Positions 54,588 through 63,198 of a stretch of 64,000 nt of DNA are shown piece after piece. A program made the position numbers and the translations under genes. The stretch comes from Pseudomonadota bacterium (lineage in GTDB: Bacteria; Pseudomonadota; Alphaproteobacteria; Rickettsiales; Midichloriaceae), in assembly GCA_018242185.1 (NCBI GenBank), contig JAFECK010000026.1:1-64000 (forward strand). Direction: 5' to 3'. The notes beneath the pieces were generated by a model that saw only the letters and a list, made by a program, of their open reading frames with translations, searched no databases and was not told the DNA's origin. Position 1 is the first letter of the stretch, and each line of letters begins with the position of its first letter.

Positions 54588-55400
54588 ATGTTTCATTCGG
54601 CAATTGGTATTTTTGATAGCGGTGTGGGAGGGTTGACTGTATTGAAGGCGGTGCAAAAAGTGCTCCCATATGAAGATATAGTCTATTTTGCCGATACTGC
54701 CCGCATGCCGTACGGTGCTAAGTCTGCTGAGCAGATTGTCAGCTATTCCCGGCAAATTCTGCGCTGGATGATGGAGGAGCAGCAAGTTAAGCTAGTGATA
54801 GTTGCTTGTAATACTAGCTCAGCGCTGGCTATTGAGGCGGTTTCAGGAGAGTTTGATCTACCCATTGTGGACACGATTAGGCCGTTGGTTTCGATGATGG
54901 CCACGCAACTACCAAATCGCAAAGTGCTGGTGTTAGCCACTGAAGCTACTGCGAAAAGTGGTGCGTTTGAGAATGCTTTCCATATAGCCGGCTATAGCGG
55001 TATCATCAATTCGATTGGCTGCCCGCAATTTGTGCCTCTGATCGAGACTGGCCAAGCTAGTAGTGTGCTCGCCTTAAATGTGGCAAGAGAGTATTTGTCA
55101 GCTCCGCAAGCAGAGCATGTTGAGGTCGTTGTGCATGGTTGTACTCACTATCCTTGGATGGAAGACACGCTGCGTGCAGTGCTGCCACCCCATGTGATTT
55201 TTGTAGATCCTGCTAATGCTATGGCACAGGAAGCATGGAGTTACCTGCATACTCATCATTTAGCCAGTACCAGTGACCAAGAAGGTAGGGTGACTTATTA
55301 CACTAGCGGCGTTCCAGAGCATTTTACCGGACAGGTGCAGCACTTGCTGGGGATAAATGCTCCTTTGGTGAAGAAGCAGAATTTTGATGTGATGGGGTAA
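54588..55400 (+). CDS. murI: glutamate racemase
   Basis: MurI makes D-glutamate for peptidoglycan. The 270-residue protein has IGIFDSGVGGLTVLKAV with Asp10, YFADTARMPYG, the first catalytic cysteine in VACNTSSA (Cys74) and the second in VHGCTHYPWM (about 184). It starts two bases after the pheT stop and is probably cotranscribed. With dacA it indicates a functional cell wall. Confidence 0.96.
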   Translation: MFHSAIGIFDSGVGGLTVLKAVQKVLPYEDIVYFADTARMPYGAKSAEQIVSYSRQILRWMMEEQQVKLVIVACNTSSALAIEAVSGEFDLPIVDTIRPLVSMMATQLPNRKVLVLATEATAKSGAFENAFHIAGYSGIINSIGCPQFVPLIETGQASSVLALNVAREYLSAPQAEHVEVVVHGCTHYPWMEDTLRAVLPPHVIFVDPANAMAQEAWSYLHTHHLASTSDQEGRVTYYTSGVPEHFTGQVQHLLGINAPLVKKQNFDVMG

Positions 55401-55494
55401 AGGTTATGCTCGCGTGTTACTTAGGATATTTCCATATTTATATGATTTTTAAAGCGCGCTAGTCCATTTTGTGAATACTAGCTATGATTTTTGC

Positions 55495-55523
55495 TTGCAT
55501 GATGTTAATATATGTGTTACCAT
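55495..55523 (+). promoter_or_regulatory. possible promoter for the 55589 gene
   Basis: TTGCAT (55495-55500) and TACCAT (55518-55523) with a 17-base spacer, 65 bases before the ATG. The -10 box is weak. Confidence 0.35.
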
Positions 55524-55588
55524 CGGACCCAAGAGTGATCCCAACATTTTTTGGGGCAGGCGATATTTAAAAAATAGGAAGAATAAGT

Positions 55589-57031
55589 ATGAGCAAAAGT
55601 GGTAGCAGGGGACTGGTATTCAAGCCTGATTACGCGCCGCAGATCCACAGATTAGGTGAGATTTTATCGTATAGCCGTTCGGGTACTGTTATTGCTGTGG
55701 CATCGAAAGATACTATTGATTGCATTAATGAAAAGTTTGATGTGAGCACGGATGATGGCCATCAGGAGGCACTTTGGGGTGATGCAGATCCAGATATGAC
55801 AAAATCTGACATGCCAGCGTTCCGGAAGGATTTCGTTGCCAAGGCTACCGTTTTGAGAAATGCTATATATCTTATTAAGGTGGAAGCAGCTGTGGCTTTG
55901 GGATCGAAGCAAGACAAAGATAAAGCACATGTACAAGAGCTGGTTAACGCTATGTATGATAGGGCTGATACCTTCATTACACCGGCTGATATACAGTTAG
56001 TGAACCAACAGATGCAAATAGTTGAAAAAGCCTTGGGTTTGCCAAGCAGGGTACATAGTGACGCGAAGAAGGCAGATGCAGATGGTACGACAACTACAAA
56101 TACCACTGTGGAGAAGAAACAAATAAAGCAGAAAAGGCCACCAGTAATTAGCTACAGCAAGTTTAATAACTTTATGGACGACGTCGTCAAGGCAGCGCAA
56201 GCAAAGTCGGCAGAAATGGTGAGTAACGGCACTGCTATAGCCGGGCCATTAGCCAGCCTATATGCCATGATAGAAGCGATCGCTGCCAAAGCTTACCCTA
56301 CAGATGATGGTGCACGGCTGAGCCTAAAGACTAAGTTTTGGGCTAAACTAAATATTCCGTATAATCTTAATGGTCCTATAGAAAGGTACGGACAAGATCC
56401 AACAACTCTTGGCGCGGAGCTGAAGAGCCCAACGCAACAAGTATTTCTACAGAATCAGATAGCGGTATGTCGCTCTGATCTTATACTTGCAAACCGAGAT
56501 GATAAGCATCCATTGCACACCCGAGTCGATAACAAGCAGAAGCTAGATGCTGAGAAAGAAATGCTCGACTTTATAGGGATGTTAGCGGAAATGCCAGAAG
56601 GGAAGCATACCGCTAATCTATGGAAGCGTGGCCTTTTCTTCGTCTGTATAGGGATACTTTTGTCTTGTGCTGGCGCGCTAGTAGGTGCGGGAATTTACTT
56701 TGCAAACCAAGGGGTCGGCATCGCTGGTCATATGGCTGACGCTATAATGAAAGAAGACGCTAGTGTGTTCTTTAATAAGCTGTTAGAGGCTATCAACGCT
56801 GATCAAGCGCAATTTATAACGCTTCTATGTATACTCGCTGTTATTGGTGGAGGGAGCTGGTTTGTCGGCATGAGCGCTAACCCGAACAGCCCTATGTATG
56901 CAATTGGGGATAGCAGGAGCATGCGCGACAATATGGATGAGATTTTTCAAGAAACTGCGAAAGCTATAGCAGAAGAAGCAGCAAAAGCCAAAGCTGCTGT
57001 TGAAGGGGCTGGTAAAGTAGCCTCTGCGTAG
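55589..57031 (+). CDS. unknown protein with C-terminal two-helix membrane hairpin
   Basis: I do not recognise this 480-residue protein. There is no signal peptide. Residues 1 to about 340 are soluble, with a Thr/Lys-rich low-complexity linker (about 165-185, TTTTNTTVEKK). Two hydrophobic segments (about 347-370 and 408-428) flank an amphipathic stretch (HMADAIMKEDASVFFNKLLE). The last 40 residues are an Ala/Glu/Lys-rich helix. The overall plan, soluble N-part, linker, membrane hairpin with a 35-40-residue loop and short tail, matches the paralogs at 42956 and 45374, though the sequences are not clearly related. ATG 55589 has TAGGAAGAA upstream. Confidence 0.75.
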   Translation: MSKSGSRGLVFKPDYAPQIHRLGEILSYSRSGTVIAVASKDTIDCINEKFDVSTDDGHQEALWGDADPDMTKSDMPAFRKDFVAKATVLRNAIYLIKVEAAVALGSKQDKDKAHVQELVNAMYDRADTFITPADIQLVNQQMQIVEKALGLPSRVHSDAKKADADGTTTTNTTVEKKQIKQKRPPVISYSKFNNFMDDVVKAAQAKSAEMVSNGTAIAGPLASLYAMIEAIAAKAYPTDDGARLSLKTKFWAKLNIPYNLNGPIERYGQDPTTLGAELKSPTQQVFLQNQIAVCRSDLILANRDDKHPLHTRVDNKQKLDAEKEMLDFIGMLAEMPEGKHTANLWKRGLFFVCIGILLSCAGALVGAGIYFANQGVGIAGHMADAIMKEDASVFFNKLLEAINADQAQFITLLCILAVIGGGSWFVGMSANPNSPMYAIGDSRSMRDNMDEIFQETAKAIAEEAAKAKAAVEGAGKVASA

Positions 57032-57162
57032 AGCGGCCCTTGCGCCCCACTATTAGTAAGATCGAAGAAAGGCATTCCAGCACCTCAATGTAAGGATACA
57101 AATAATAGTATCTATATCAAGCGTTGACTGTTTGATAGTTGACAATCCAGACCTGAGGATTT

Positions 57163-57177
57163 GGTCTATTATAGACC
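57163..57177. promoter_or_regulatory. 15-bp perfect palindrome in a long intergenic region
   Basis: GGTCTA (57163-57168) and TAGACC (57172-57177) flank TTA, about 213 bases before the acidic-protein gene. A TTGACA lies at 57139-57144. The region 57032-57389 holds no gene that I can see; this dyad and the larger one at 57303 are its main features. Confidence 0.4.
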
Positions 57178-57302
57178 GAATAACAATACACATTATGAAC
57201 GGCTTACTATAGCAATATCATAGCCGCAGCTTTGACCGCACTACCCAGTAAAACAAATTGATAAGATGTACCGACCAGATGTTTTTTTCTATATAGTATT
57301 GC

Positions 57303-57333
57303 ATTCGTAATATAATAAGATTATATTACGAAT
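57303..57333. promoter_or_regulatory. 31-bp perfect palindrome before the acidic-protein gene
   Basis: The arms ATTCGTAATATAAT (57303-57316) and ATTATATTACGAAT (57320-57333) match over 14 bases with a three-base centre, AAG. The left arm contains a consensus TATAAT -10 box. The site ends 57 bases before the ATG at 57390. There is no U-tract, so an operator over a promoter is more likely than a terminator. Confidence 0.6.
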
Positions 57334-57389
57334 TGTGACGGTCCTGATTAGGGCTATAAACATCGTTTATCATATACAAAGAGGTTAAT

Positions 57390-58190
57390 ATGCAGAAATA
57401 TAACGAAGCTTCATTTGCTTTAATTGGGGTCTTAGAGCAGATCAATAATACCGTAAAATCTTTTAGCGCTGGTTGGGTTGGTGTGAACGACCTACAGCAG
57501 AAGATGGCAGATATGGTTGATGCAGTAGTCCAATTTTCTAGTACGGATGAGATGTATTCTGGTTTATTGGAACAAGCGCAAGCATTTACTGCAAATTACG
57601 CTGATGCTGCCTCTTTGACCACTGCGCAGCTACAAGATTTCCAAAGCCTAGTATATTCCATATATACCTCGGCAGAGCATGATTACATGGTTGCTAGTAG
57701 CGCAGGCCAGACGTACGTTGATATTGTTTCTAATTTATCCGATGAAAGCTGGAACACTCTTTTCGCAAACTTGTCTAGCGAAGCTAGCGTAGACAGTGAG
57801 GAGGCTGCGGTGGTTGAAAATGCTGACGTGGTTACCGAAACTGCTGTTGAAGAAAATGGTGAGGATACAGGTGAAACTACTTTTGTTGCGACTGAATGCG
57901 CAGTTGAGGTGGATCAAGATGAAGAAGTTATCTCCACAGAGTTTTTCAACATCCTAGTTACAGATGATTATGTGCAGATTGCAATGGATCCTGAAACGGT
58001 TGTGAATGGTGATTATGCATCAGCCTTTGAATACAGCGTATACTTAGAGAACACAGATGGTTCAGAAATGTATGCTGGTGAGATGTATGTATATGTTGAA
58101 TATTGCGGTACATATGATCCTGCTGGCCACATTGATAGCGCGCAGCCTTCTGTAATTTACGATTACACCTATGACTATGCATTAGTATAA
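57390..58190 (+). CDS. extremely acidic, arginine-free protein of unknown function
   Basis: I do not recognise this 266-residue protein. It has 26 Glu and 23 Asp against only three Lys (positions 3, 23 and 38) and no Arg. The N-terminal about 130 residues are helical; about 135-190 is a very acidic Val/Glu/Asp/Thr linker; about 190-266 is strand-like and rich in Tyr (EMYVYVEYCG, YDYTYDYALV). There is no signal peptide or membrane helix. ATG 57390 follows AAAGAGG. It has its own palindromic control region and a strong terminator, so it is a self-contained transcription unit. A secreted or surface-associated role is plausible but not shown. Confidence 0.8.
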   Translation: MQKYNEASFALIGVLEQINNTVKSFSAGWVGVNDLQQKMADMVDAVVQFSSTDEMYSGLLEQAQAFTANYADAASLTTAQLQDFQSLVYSIYTSAEHDYMVASSAGQTYVDIVSNLSDESWNTLFANLSSEASVDSEEAAVVENADVVTETAVEENGEDTGETTFVATECAVEVDQDEEVISTEFFNILVTDDYVQIAMDPETVVNGDYASAFEYSVYLENTDGSEMYAGEMYVYVEYCGTYDPAGHIDSAQPSVIYDYTYDYALV

Positions 58191-58206
58191 GTCTGCAAAA
58201 CATAAA

Positions 58207-58245
58207 ATGGGTAGCTTAGCGAGTGCTTTAAAGCTGCCCATTTTT
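58207..58245 (+). terminator. intrinsic terminator after the acidic-protein gene
   Basis: ATGGGTAGCTT pairs with AAGCTGCCCAT (one G-U) around a short loop, and the 3' arm runs into TTTTT. It lies 17 bases after the stop at 58190. Confidence 0.85.
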
Positions 58246-58301
58246 GTACATATCATAGTTTGAGAATGTTGATATTGTGTTCTCAGGATTGTTTGCTGAT
58301 T

Positions 58302-59414
58302 TTAACGAATTAAAGCAACTAGCTCCATCATCCTACGTTCTGGTTTAGACCCGATGTGCTTAATTATGCGGCCAGCCAATAAACTACCCAATCTTGCACT
58401 TGCTTTCAAATCCATATCGTGAGTATAGCCATACAAGAAACCCGCGGCAAACATATCTCCCGCTCCTGTAGTGTCTGCAACTTTTTCCACTTGTTCGGCG
58501 GGCACGGCAATTTCTTCTTTGTCTGTAATCACAATAGCACCGCTTGCGCCTCTAGTAATTACCGCTATTTTTACCATATGACGAATTTTTTCTAGTGCAG
58601 TGCGTAAATCGCTGACTTGCATCATTTCCATCACTTCTAATTCATTGGCAAATAATATGTCCACTTTTGGCAATAAAGATAAAAAGCTACTTCTATAACG
58701 GCTAGCTAATTCGGCAGATCCTAAAGCAAAAGCGGTTTCTACGCCGTGTTCCTTTGCAATATCAAGAGCTTTGTGCGCAAGAGCTGCGCCACTTTTATCA
58801 TTCCACATATGCCCTTCCAAAAACACCACCTTATAACGAGGTATTAACTCCCAGGTAATGTCACGATCTTCTAAATGATGTGATACTCCAGGGTAATCCA
58901 GCATTGTCCGCTCGCCATCTGCAGTGATGAAAGAAAACACTACGCCAGTATTTTCATGGGCGTTTTTTATTACTACACTGCGCGTTTCCACCCCTAAAGT
59001 ACGCATTTCTTCATCGAAGCTATGTCCGAAGCGGTCACGAGCGATCGCCCCAATAAACGAAGCTGATCCACCAAGAGCAGCAACTCCAGCAGCAGTATTA
59101 GCAGCGCCTCCTCCGGCATTTTTCTTCAACGGATTGCGAATGGACTCCAATAATTTCTCAGCATCATATTTATTGATGCGTACGGTCTGTCCGGTTTTTA
59201 CTCCAAATTTTTTGGTGTATTTGGCCAGTTCAACTTGGTCTTTGCACTCCACGTAGACGTTATATACGGCTTGCCCTATTGCTAGAACATCCCCGCTCTT
59301 ATACGGTTGTGTAAAATCTTCCTTTGCAGCACCGTATGCAACCCCAATAGCAAGGTTGGCGAATACAGTAACCCCCAATAAGAATTGGGCTAAACTTTTC
59401 ATTCCCCCCTCCAT
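58302..59414 (-). CDS. PfkB-family (adenosine kinase-like) sugar kinase with N-terminal signal sequence
   Basis: The 370-residue protein is a full PfkB kinase (about 40-370): GDVLAIGQAVYNVYVE, the substrate region GGGAANTA (101-108), FANELEVMEM, VITRGASGA and the catalytic DTTGAGDMFAAGF with Asp320. The adenosine-kinase-like 'VDI' after the first strand reads VYNVYV, so a usual Asp is Asn. Before the kinase is a hydrophobic leader, MKSLAQFLLGVTVFANLAIGVAYG-A, that looks like a Sec signal peptide. Both possible starts (59414 and 59402) have good Shine-Dalgarno sequences, and no other start lies before the kinase core. Substrate is unknown. Confidence 0.85.
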   Translation of the reverse strand: MEGGMKSLAQFLLGVTVFANLAIGVAYGAAKEDFTQPYKSGDVLAIGQAVYNVYVECKDQVELAKYTKKFGVKTGQTVRINKYDAEKLLESIRNPLKKNAGGGAANTAAGVAALGGSASFIGAIARDRFGHSFDEEMRTLGVETRSVVIKNAHENTGVVFSFITADGERTMLDYPGVSHHLEDRDITWELIPRYKVVFLEGHMWNDKSGAALAHKALDIAKEHGVETAFALGSAELASRYRSSFLSLLPKVDILFANELEVMEMMQVSDLRTALEKIRHMVKIAVITRGASGAIVITDKEEIAVPAEQVEKVADTTGAGDMFAAGFLYGYTHDMDLKASARLGSLLAGRIIKHIGSKPERRMMELVALIR

Positions 59415-59506
59415 AATTGTTCTCCTCTAAATACTAGACGATCCCCATTGTTGTGATATAACCTCCAAGAGAAATAAAATGCAAGTAAATTATTAGGAAT
59501 ATTATC

Positions 59507-60256
59507 ATGACCCAGATACATCCCAAGCCATTAGATGAAATGGTTATTCATCGCTATAACTGGAGCGAGAGCACGCAACTAGAAGCAAAAGCACTGTTTG
59601 AGAGAGGTGAACTGCGACATGGCATAAGTATTATTGCAGACAGACAAGTGGCTGGATATGGCAAAAATGGAAGAATATGGCATGACGAAGGAGGGAATGT
59701 AGCCATAACTATATGTCTTGATAGTTATGGCATGGAAAGCTGGCAGCAATTATGCTTTATTGCTGCTGTTAGTGTAGGCAATGTTTTGCGAAAATTACTG
59801 GCAGAAAAGCAGGTGGACAACGCGGAAGTTCGTTATAAGTGGATAAATGATGTGATCCTGGATGATGGTAAAATATCTGGAATTTTACTAGAGTCATTAC
59901 AAAATCGCTTCATCCTTGTTGGTATAGGAGTGAATAATCAAAGCGCACCCAGCATAAAAAATATATCCACTAGTAAATTAGCGGATTATGTAGCCGTACC
60001 AGCAGACAGAATAATAAACCTTATACATTATGAATTTATGGAACAATACTCTATGTGGTCACAATACGGTTTTATACCAATACGTAACCAATGGATGGCT
60101 TCTCCTTATAAATTCCGAGAGGTTATAACAGTGCAAGATTCCTATAGTAAAAAGCATCATAAAGGAACATTCATTGGCATAGATCGAGAAGGCAATCTTG
60201 AGCTCAAGCGTGAGGATGGACAGCTAGTCAGAGTTAGTATTGGAGAAATGTTGTGA
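59507..60256 (+). CDS. birA: biotin--[acetyl-CoA-carboxylase] ligase
   Basis: BirA attaches biotin to the carboxylase carrier protein. The 249-residue protein is the short form without a DNA-binding domain: RYNWSESTQLEAK, the biotin-binding GYGKNGRIWHDEGGNVAITI, YKWINDVILDDGKISGILLE, and a C-terminal SH3-like domain (GTFIGIDREGNLELKREDG). It overlaps recO by four bases. A biotin-dependent carboxylase is not in the window. Confidence 0.94.
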   Translation: MTQIHPKPLDEMVIHRYNWSESTQLEAKALFERGELRHGISIIADRQVAGYGKNGRIWHDEGGNVAITICLDSYGMESWQQLCFIAAVSVGNVLRKLLAEKQVDNAEVRYKWINDVILDDGKISGILLESLQNRFILVGIGVNNQSAPSIKNISTSKLADYVAVPADRIINLIHYEFMEQYSMWSQYGFIPIRNQWMASPYKFREVITVQDSYSKKHHKGTFIGIDREGNLELKREDGQLVRVSIGEML

Positions 60257-61005
60257 TTATCGAAGATAACGGCATTATCATCTCTATACGCAAATTTGGC
60301 GAGAGATCCAGAATTGTTAGCTGCTTACTCCAATCACAAGGCATACAAAATGGCATTATAAGGGCGAGTAACAAGAAATATAGCGATGGGCTGCAACCTG
60401 GCAATATGGTATATGCGCGCTGGCAAGCCCGCATTTCAGAACATTTAGGTCAATACACAACATTAGAAGTCACGCATAGTATAGTTGCCGTGCATCATAA
60501 CCGCATTGCCTTATATGTCTTAAATGCTGTAATATCTCTGCTTAAAGAGCTGCTGATGCCGCATGATCCAGCGCCAGAGCTCTACCAAGCAATGAAACGG
60601 CTCCTACATGTACTAGATGAGGATATAGCGCGAATATTACAGCAGTATGTAGCGTTTGAACTTGACTTACTTCAGCATTTAGGGAGACCGTTGGAGCTTG
60701 GCATATGCGCCGCTACTGGCAGTGTTGATGATCTTGAATTTGTTTCTCCAAAAAGCGGGAGAGCAGTTAGTAAGTCGGCTGGAAGCCCTTATAGTGATAG
60801 GTTGCTACGGTTACCTACATTTATGCGCACGGTGTCTGCCGATGCCCTAGCAAAAGAGCAGGTATTGCCTAATATACAAGAGATTATAGATGGATTAACA
60901 CTGACCAAATATTTTTTACAACGGTATTTATTAGAGCATTATGGTAAAAAAATTCCAGAGGCCAGAAATATACTGATCTCTAAGTTAGAAATAACGCAAG
61001 AGTAA
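60253..61005 (+). CDS. recO: DNA repair protein RecO
   Basis: RecO anneals DNA and loads RecA with RecR (24029-24622). The 250-residue protein has an N-terminal OB fold (IIISIRKFGERSRIVSCLLQ, NMVYARWQARISEHLGQY) and a helical C-terminal domain with YVAFELDLLQHLGRPLEL and the CAATGSVDDLEFVSPKSGRAVS region. The start is GTG at 60253, inside the birA stop (GTGA overlap). The family cysteines for zinc are not all present. Confidence 0.93.
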   Translation: MIIEDNGIIISIRKFGERSRIVSCLLQSQGIQNGIIRASNKKYSDGLQPGNMVYARWQARISEHLGQYTTLEVTHSIVAVHHNRIALYVLNAVISLLKELLMPHDPAPELYQAMKRLLHVLDEDIARILQQYVAFELDLLQHLGRPLELGICAATGSVDDLEFVSPKSGRAVSKSAGSPYSDRLLRLPTFMRTVSADALAKEQVLPNIQEIIDGLTLTKYFLQRYLLEHYGKKIPEARNILISKLEITQE

Positions 61006-61102
61006 CATAATAATCTTAACGCATTATTAACGCTAACCCTGCTTTACTTAGCATGATTATCTGACTATGATCGAAGGATCAGAGGGATTTGAATGAGGTG
61101 CG

Positions 61103-62362
61103 ATGAGGAAACATGCTGTTGCTTTGCTGTTTGCATTGCTATTGATTTGTGGCCACGTGCTAGCGAGTGTTGCTATTGCGGATAACTATTCTCCACTATA
61201 CGCCGGTCTTGTGATGGACCGACAAAGCGGTAGGGTGTTATATCAACACTCTGCAGACGAGACGCGCCGCCCAGCCTCACTCACCAAAATGATGACTTTG
61301 CACTTACTTTTTGACGCGCTCCGTGGTGGCAAAGTGAGCATGCATACTCAACTGCCGATTTCTTCATATGCAGCGCGCCAGCCTCGCTCAAACCTGAATT
61401 TGCGCCCTGGCAGTAAAATTTCGGTCCGAGATTCTATACACGCGCTTATCATACATTCTGCGAATGATGTGGCCGTGGTGGTAGCGGAAGCGCTTGGAGG
61501 TAATGAAGATAATTTCGTGCAGATGATGAATCGCAAGGCAGCAGCGTTAGGTATGGAAAGCACTAGATTCGCCAATCCACATGGGCTGCACGATGATTCA
61601 CAAGTGTCCACTGCACGAGATATGGCACGTCTAGCCACTGCCCTGCATAAAAACCATCCGAAGTATATTCCGCTTTTCTCTAAAAAATCATTTACATATA
61701 AAGGAAGGGTGATTCATACCCATAATAGGGTTATCAACCGCTTCTCTGGCGCAAATGGTATGAAAACTGGCTATATTAAAGCATCTGGCTTCAACGTCGT
61801 CACCACCACACACAGACATGACGGAGACCTAGTTGCAGTGGTGATGGGCGGAGATACTGCTAAAGCACGTGATGATCATATGATAGAACTGTTAAGTAAA
61901 TCTTATGTAAGGCTCGCTGAAAATAAAGGTGTACGCACAGATCGGAAATTAGATGGGCAATATCGCAGTATGTTCGCTGCCGTTGACCCCGCTGTATATA
62001 ACGCTGGCAAACCTAGCAAAATCACAGCTGAGGGCGACGCCTCAGGTGGAGAAGAAGATGGATTGGAAATCAATCGCTCCAATGTTTTTGCTCCCATAGA
62101 AAAACAGAAGATAGCGGCAATAAGCGCTAGAGTCCTGGAAGACTCAGAAGAAGTAGAGGAAGTGGTGCAGAAAAAACAAGTGAACAAACCAGACTTAACG
62201 GTTGCAAAAAAAGCAAAAGTTAGTAAGGTTTCCTCTCATCAGGCGAAGGTAAAGAAAAAAATTAGTGTTGCCAAACATAGACTGAAAAATAGGAAAGTTC
62301 TCGCTAGTAAATCAGCAGGCTTATCATCCCAACGCAGGCTGGGATCCAAGAAAAATGGCTAA
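61103..62362 (+). CDS. dacA: D-alanyl-D-alanine carboxypeptidase (DacA/PBP5-type)
   Basis: The 419-residue protein has a signal peptide (about 1-26) and a class A-type penicillin-binding carboxypeptidase domain with SLTK (59-62, catalytic Ser59), SAN (119-121) and KTG (221-223). It trims peptidoglycan pentapeptides in the periplasm. After about residue 350 comes an unusual basic tail (KKAKVSKVSSHQAKVKKK). The last 16 codons are formed by a dispersed palindromic repeat (62321-62362), which supplies SSQRRLGSKKNG and the stop. There is no recognisable C-terminal amphipathic membrane anchor. Confidence 0.92.
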   Translation: MRKHAVALLFALLLICGHVLASVAIADNYSPLYAGLVMDRQSGRVLYQHSADETRRPASLTKMMTLHLLFDALRGGKVSMHTQLPISSYAARQPRSNLNLRPGSKISVRDSIHALIIHSANDVAVVVAEALGGNEDNFVQMMNRKAAALGMESTRFANPHGLHDDSQVSTARDMARLATALHKNHPKYIPLFSKKSFTYKGRVIHTHNRVINRFSGANGMKTGYIKASGFNVVTTTHRHDGDLVAVVMGGDTAKARDDHMIELLSKSYVRLAENKGVRTDRKLDGQYRSMFAAVDPAVYNAGKPSKITAEGDASGGEEDGLEINRSNVFAPIEKQKIAAISARVLEDSEEVEEVVQKKQVNKPDLTVAKKAKVSKVSSHQAKVKKKISVAKHRLKNRKVLASKSAGLSSQRRLGSKKNG

Positions 62363-62425
62363 CAGGCGCTGTGGATGAATATGGTTTGTCATTCTCGCGA
62401 AAGTGGGACTGACAGTCCATATTTG
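62321..62425. repeat. degenerate palindromic repeat overlapping the 3' end of dacA
   Basis: ATCCCA (62326-62331) and TGGGAT (62340-62345) form one dyad inside the dacA frame. A second, worn copy lies at 62387-62415 (GTCATTCTCGCGAAAGTGGG). These are the same class as the element at 8322-8400. Confidence 0.6.
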
Positions 62426-62460
62426 GACAATTCCGTTATTAACTCAAATGAGGTAAAATC

Positions 62461-63198
62461 ATGGCATTACGCATGCCAAAGGTTAGACTATACACCAACC
62501 AACCTCTTGGTGTTGGTGCCAACCCATTGCTTGAAAAGGGGCAGCAGCATTATCTTGCTAATGTAATGCGTAAGAAAGTAGGAGAGCATCTACGAATTTT
62601 TAATGGCATAGACGGTGAGTGGAAAGCCATTATCACTGCGATATCACAACGCCATATTAGTATAGAGGTGGAGGAGTTAATCCGAACTCAAGTGCAAGAT
62701 ACTGGGCCTATCTTAGCGTTTGCCCCAACTAAGCATGATAACAGTAGCTTAGTAGTACAAAAAGCAACGGAGCTAGGAGCCAGTGCGGTAATAGGTGTAT
62801 TTACTGACAGGACTGTGCCAAACAAGGTAAACCTAGAAAAATGGCGGGCCATTGCGAGAGAGGCAAGTGAACAATGTGACCGCTTGTCTGTCCCGATTAT
62901 ACATGATGCCATAAAAATGCAGCATCTACCGGTATGGTGCCAGACGCATAAGATAGCAACCACTATAGTTGCTGACCCTTATAGCGATCACAGTGCACAT
63001 TTGCTATCTTCGCTTCCTAAAACTTCCCCATCACCACTATTGCTAATAGGCCCAGAAGGTGGCTTTGCTGAAGCTGAAATCAACCTGCTAAACGTACAGG
63101 GTGTTCATAGCGTCCGACTAGGCACTAACATCTTGCGGGCAGAAACCGCCGCAATTGCCGCATTAGTGGTGTATAACATAATACTAGGAGGATGGTAA
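62461..63198 (+). CDS. rsmE: 16S rRNA (uracil(1498)-N(3))-methyltransferase
   Basis: RsmE methylates U1498 of 16S rRNA. The 245-residue SPOUT protein has the N-terminal PUA-like part (RLYTNQPLGVGANPLLEKGQ, NVMRKKVGEHLRIFNG) and the C-terminal SAM knot: KATELGASAVIGVFTDRT, EQCDRLSVP, LLIGPEGGFAEAE and SVRLGTNILRAETAAIAAL. ATG 62461 follows GAGGTAAAATC. The next gene starts right after its stop. Confidence 0.95.
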   Translation: MALRMPKVRLYTNQPLGVGANPLLEKGQQHYLANVMRKKVGEHLRIFNGIDGEWKAIITAISQRHISIEVEELIRTQVQDTGPILAFAPTKHDNSSLVVQKATELGASAVIGVFTDRTVPNKVNLEKWRAIAREASEQCDRLSVPIIHDAIKMQHLPVWCQTHKIATTIVADPYSDHSAHLLSSLPKTSPSPLLLIGPEGGFAEAEINLLNVQGVHSVRLGTNILRAETAAIAALVVYNIILGGW

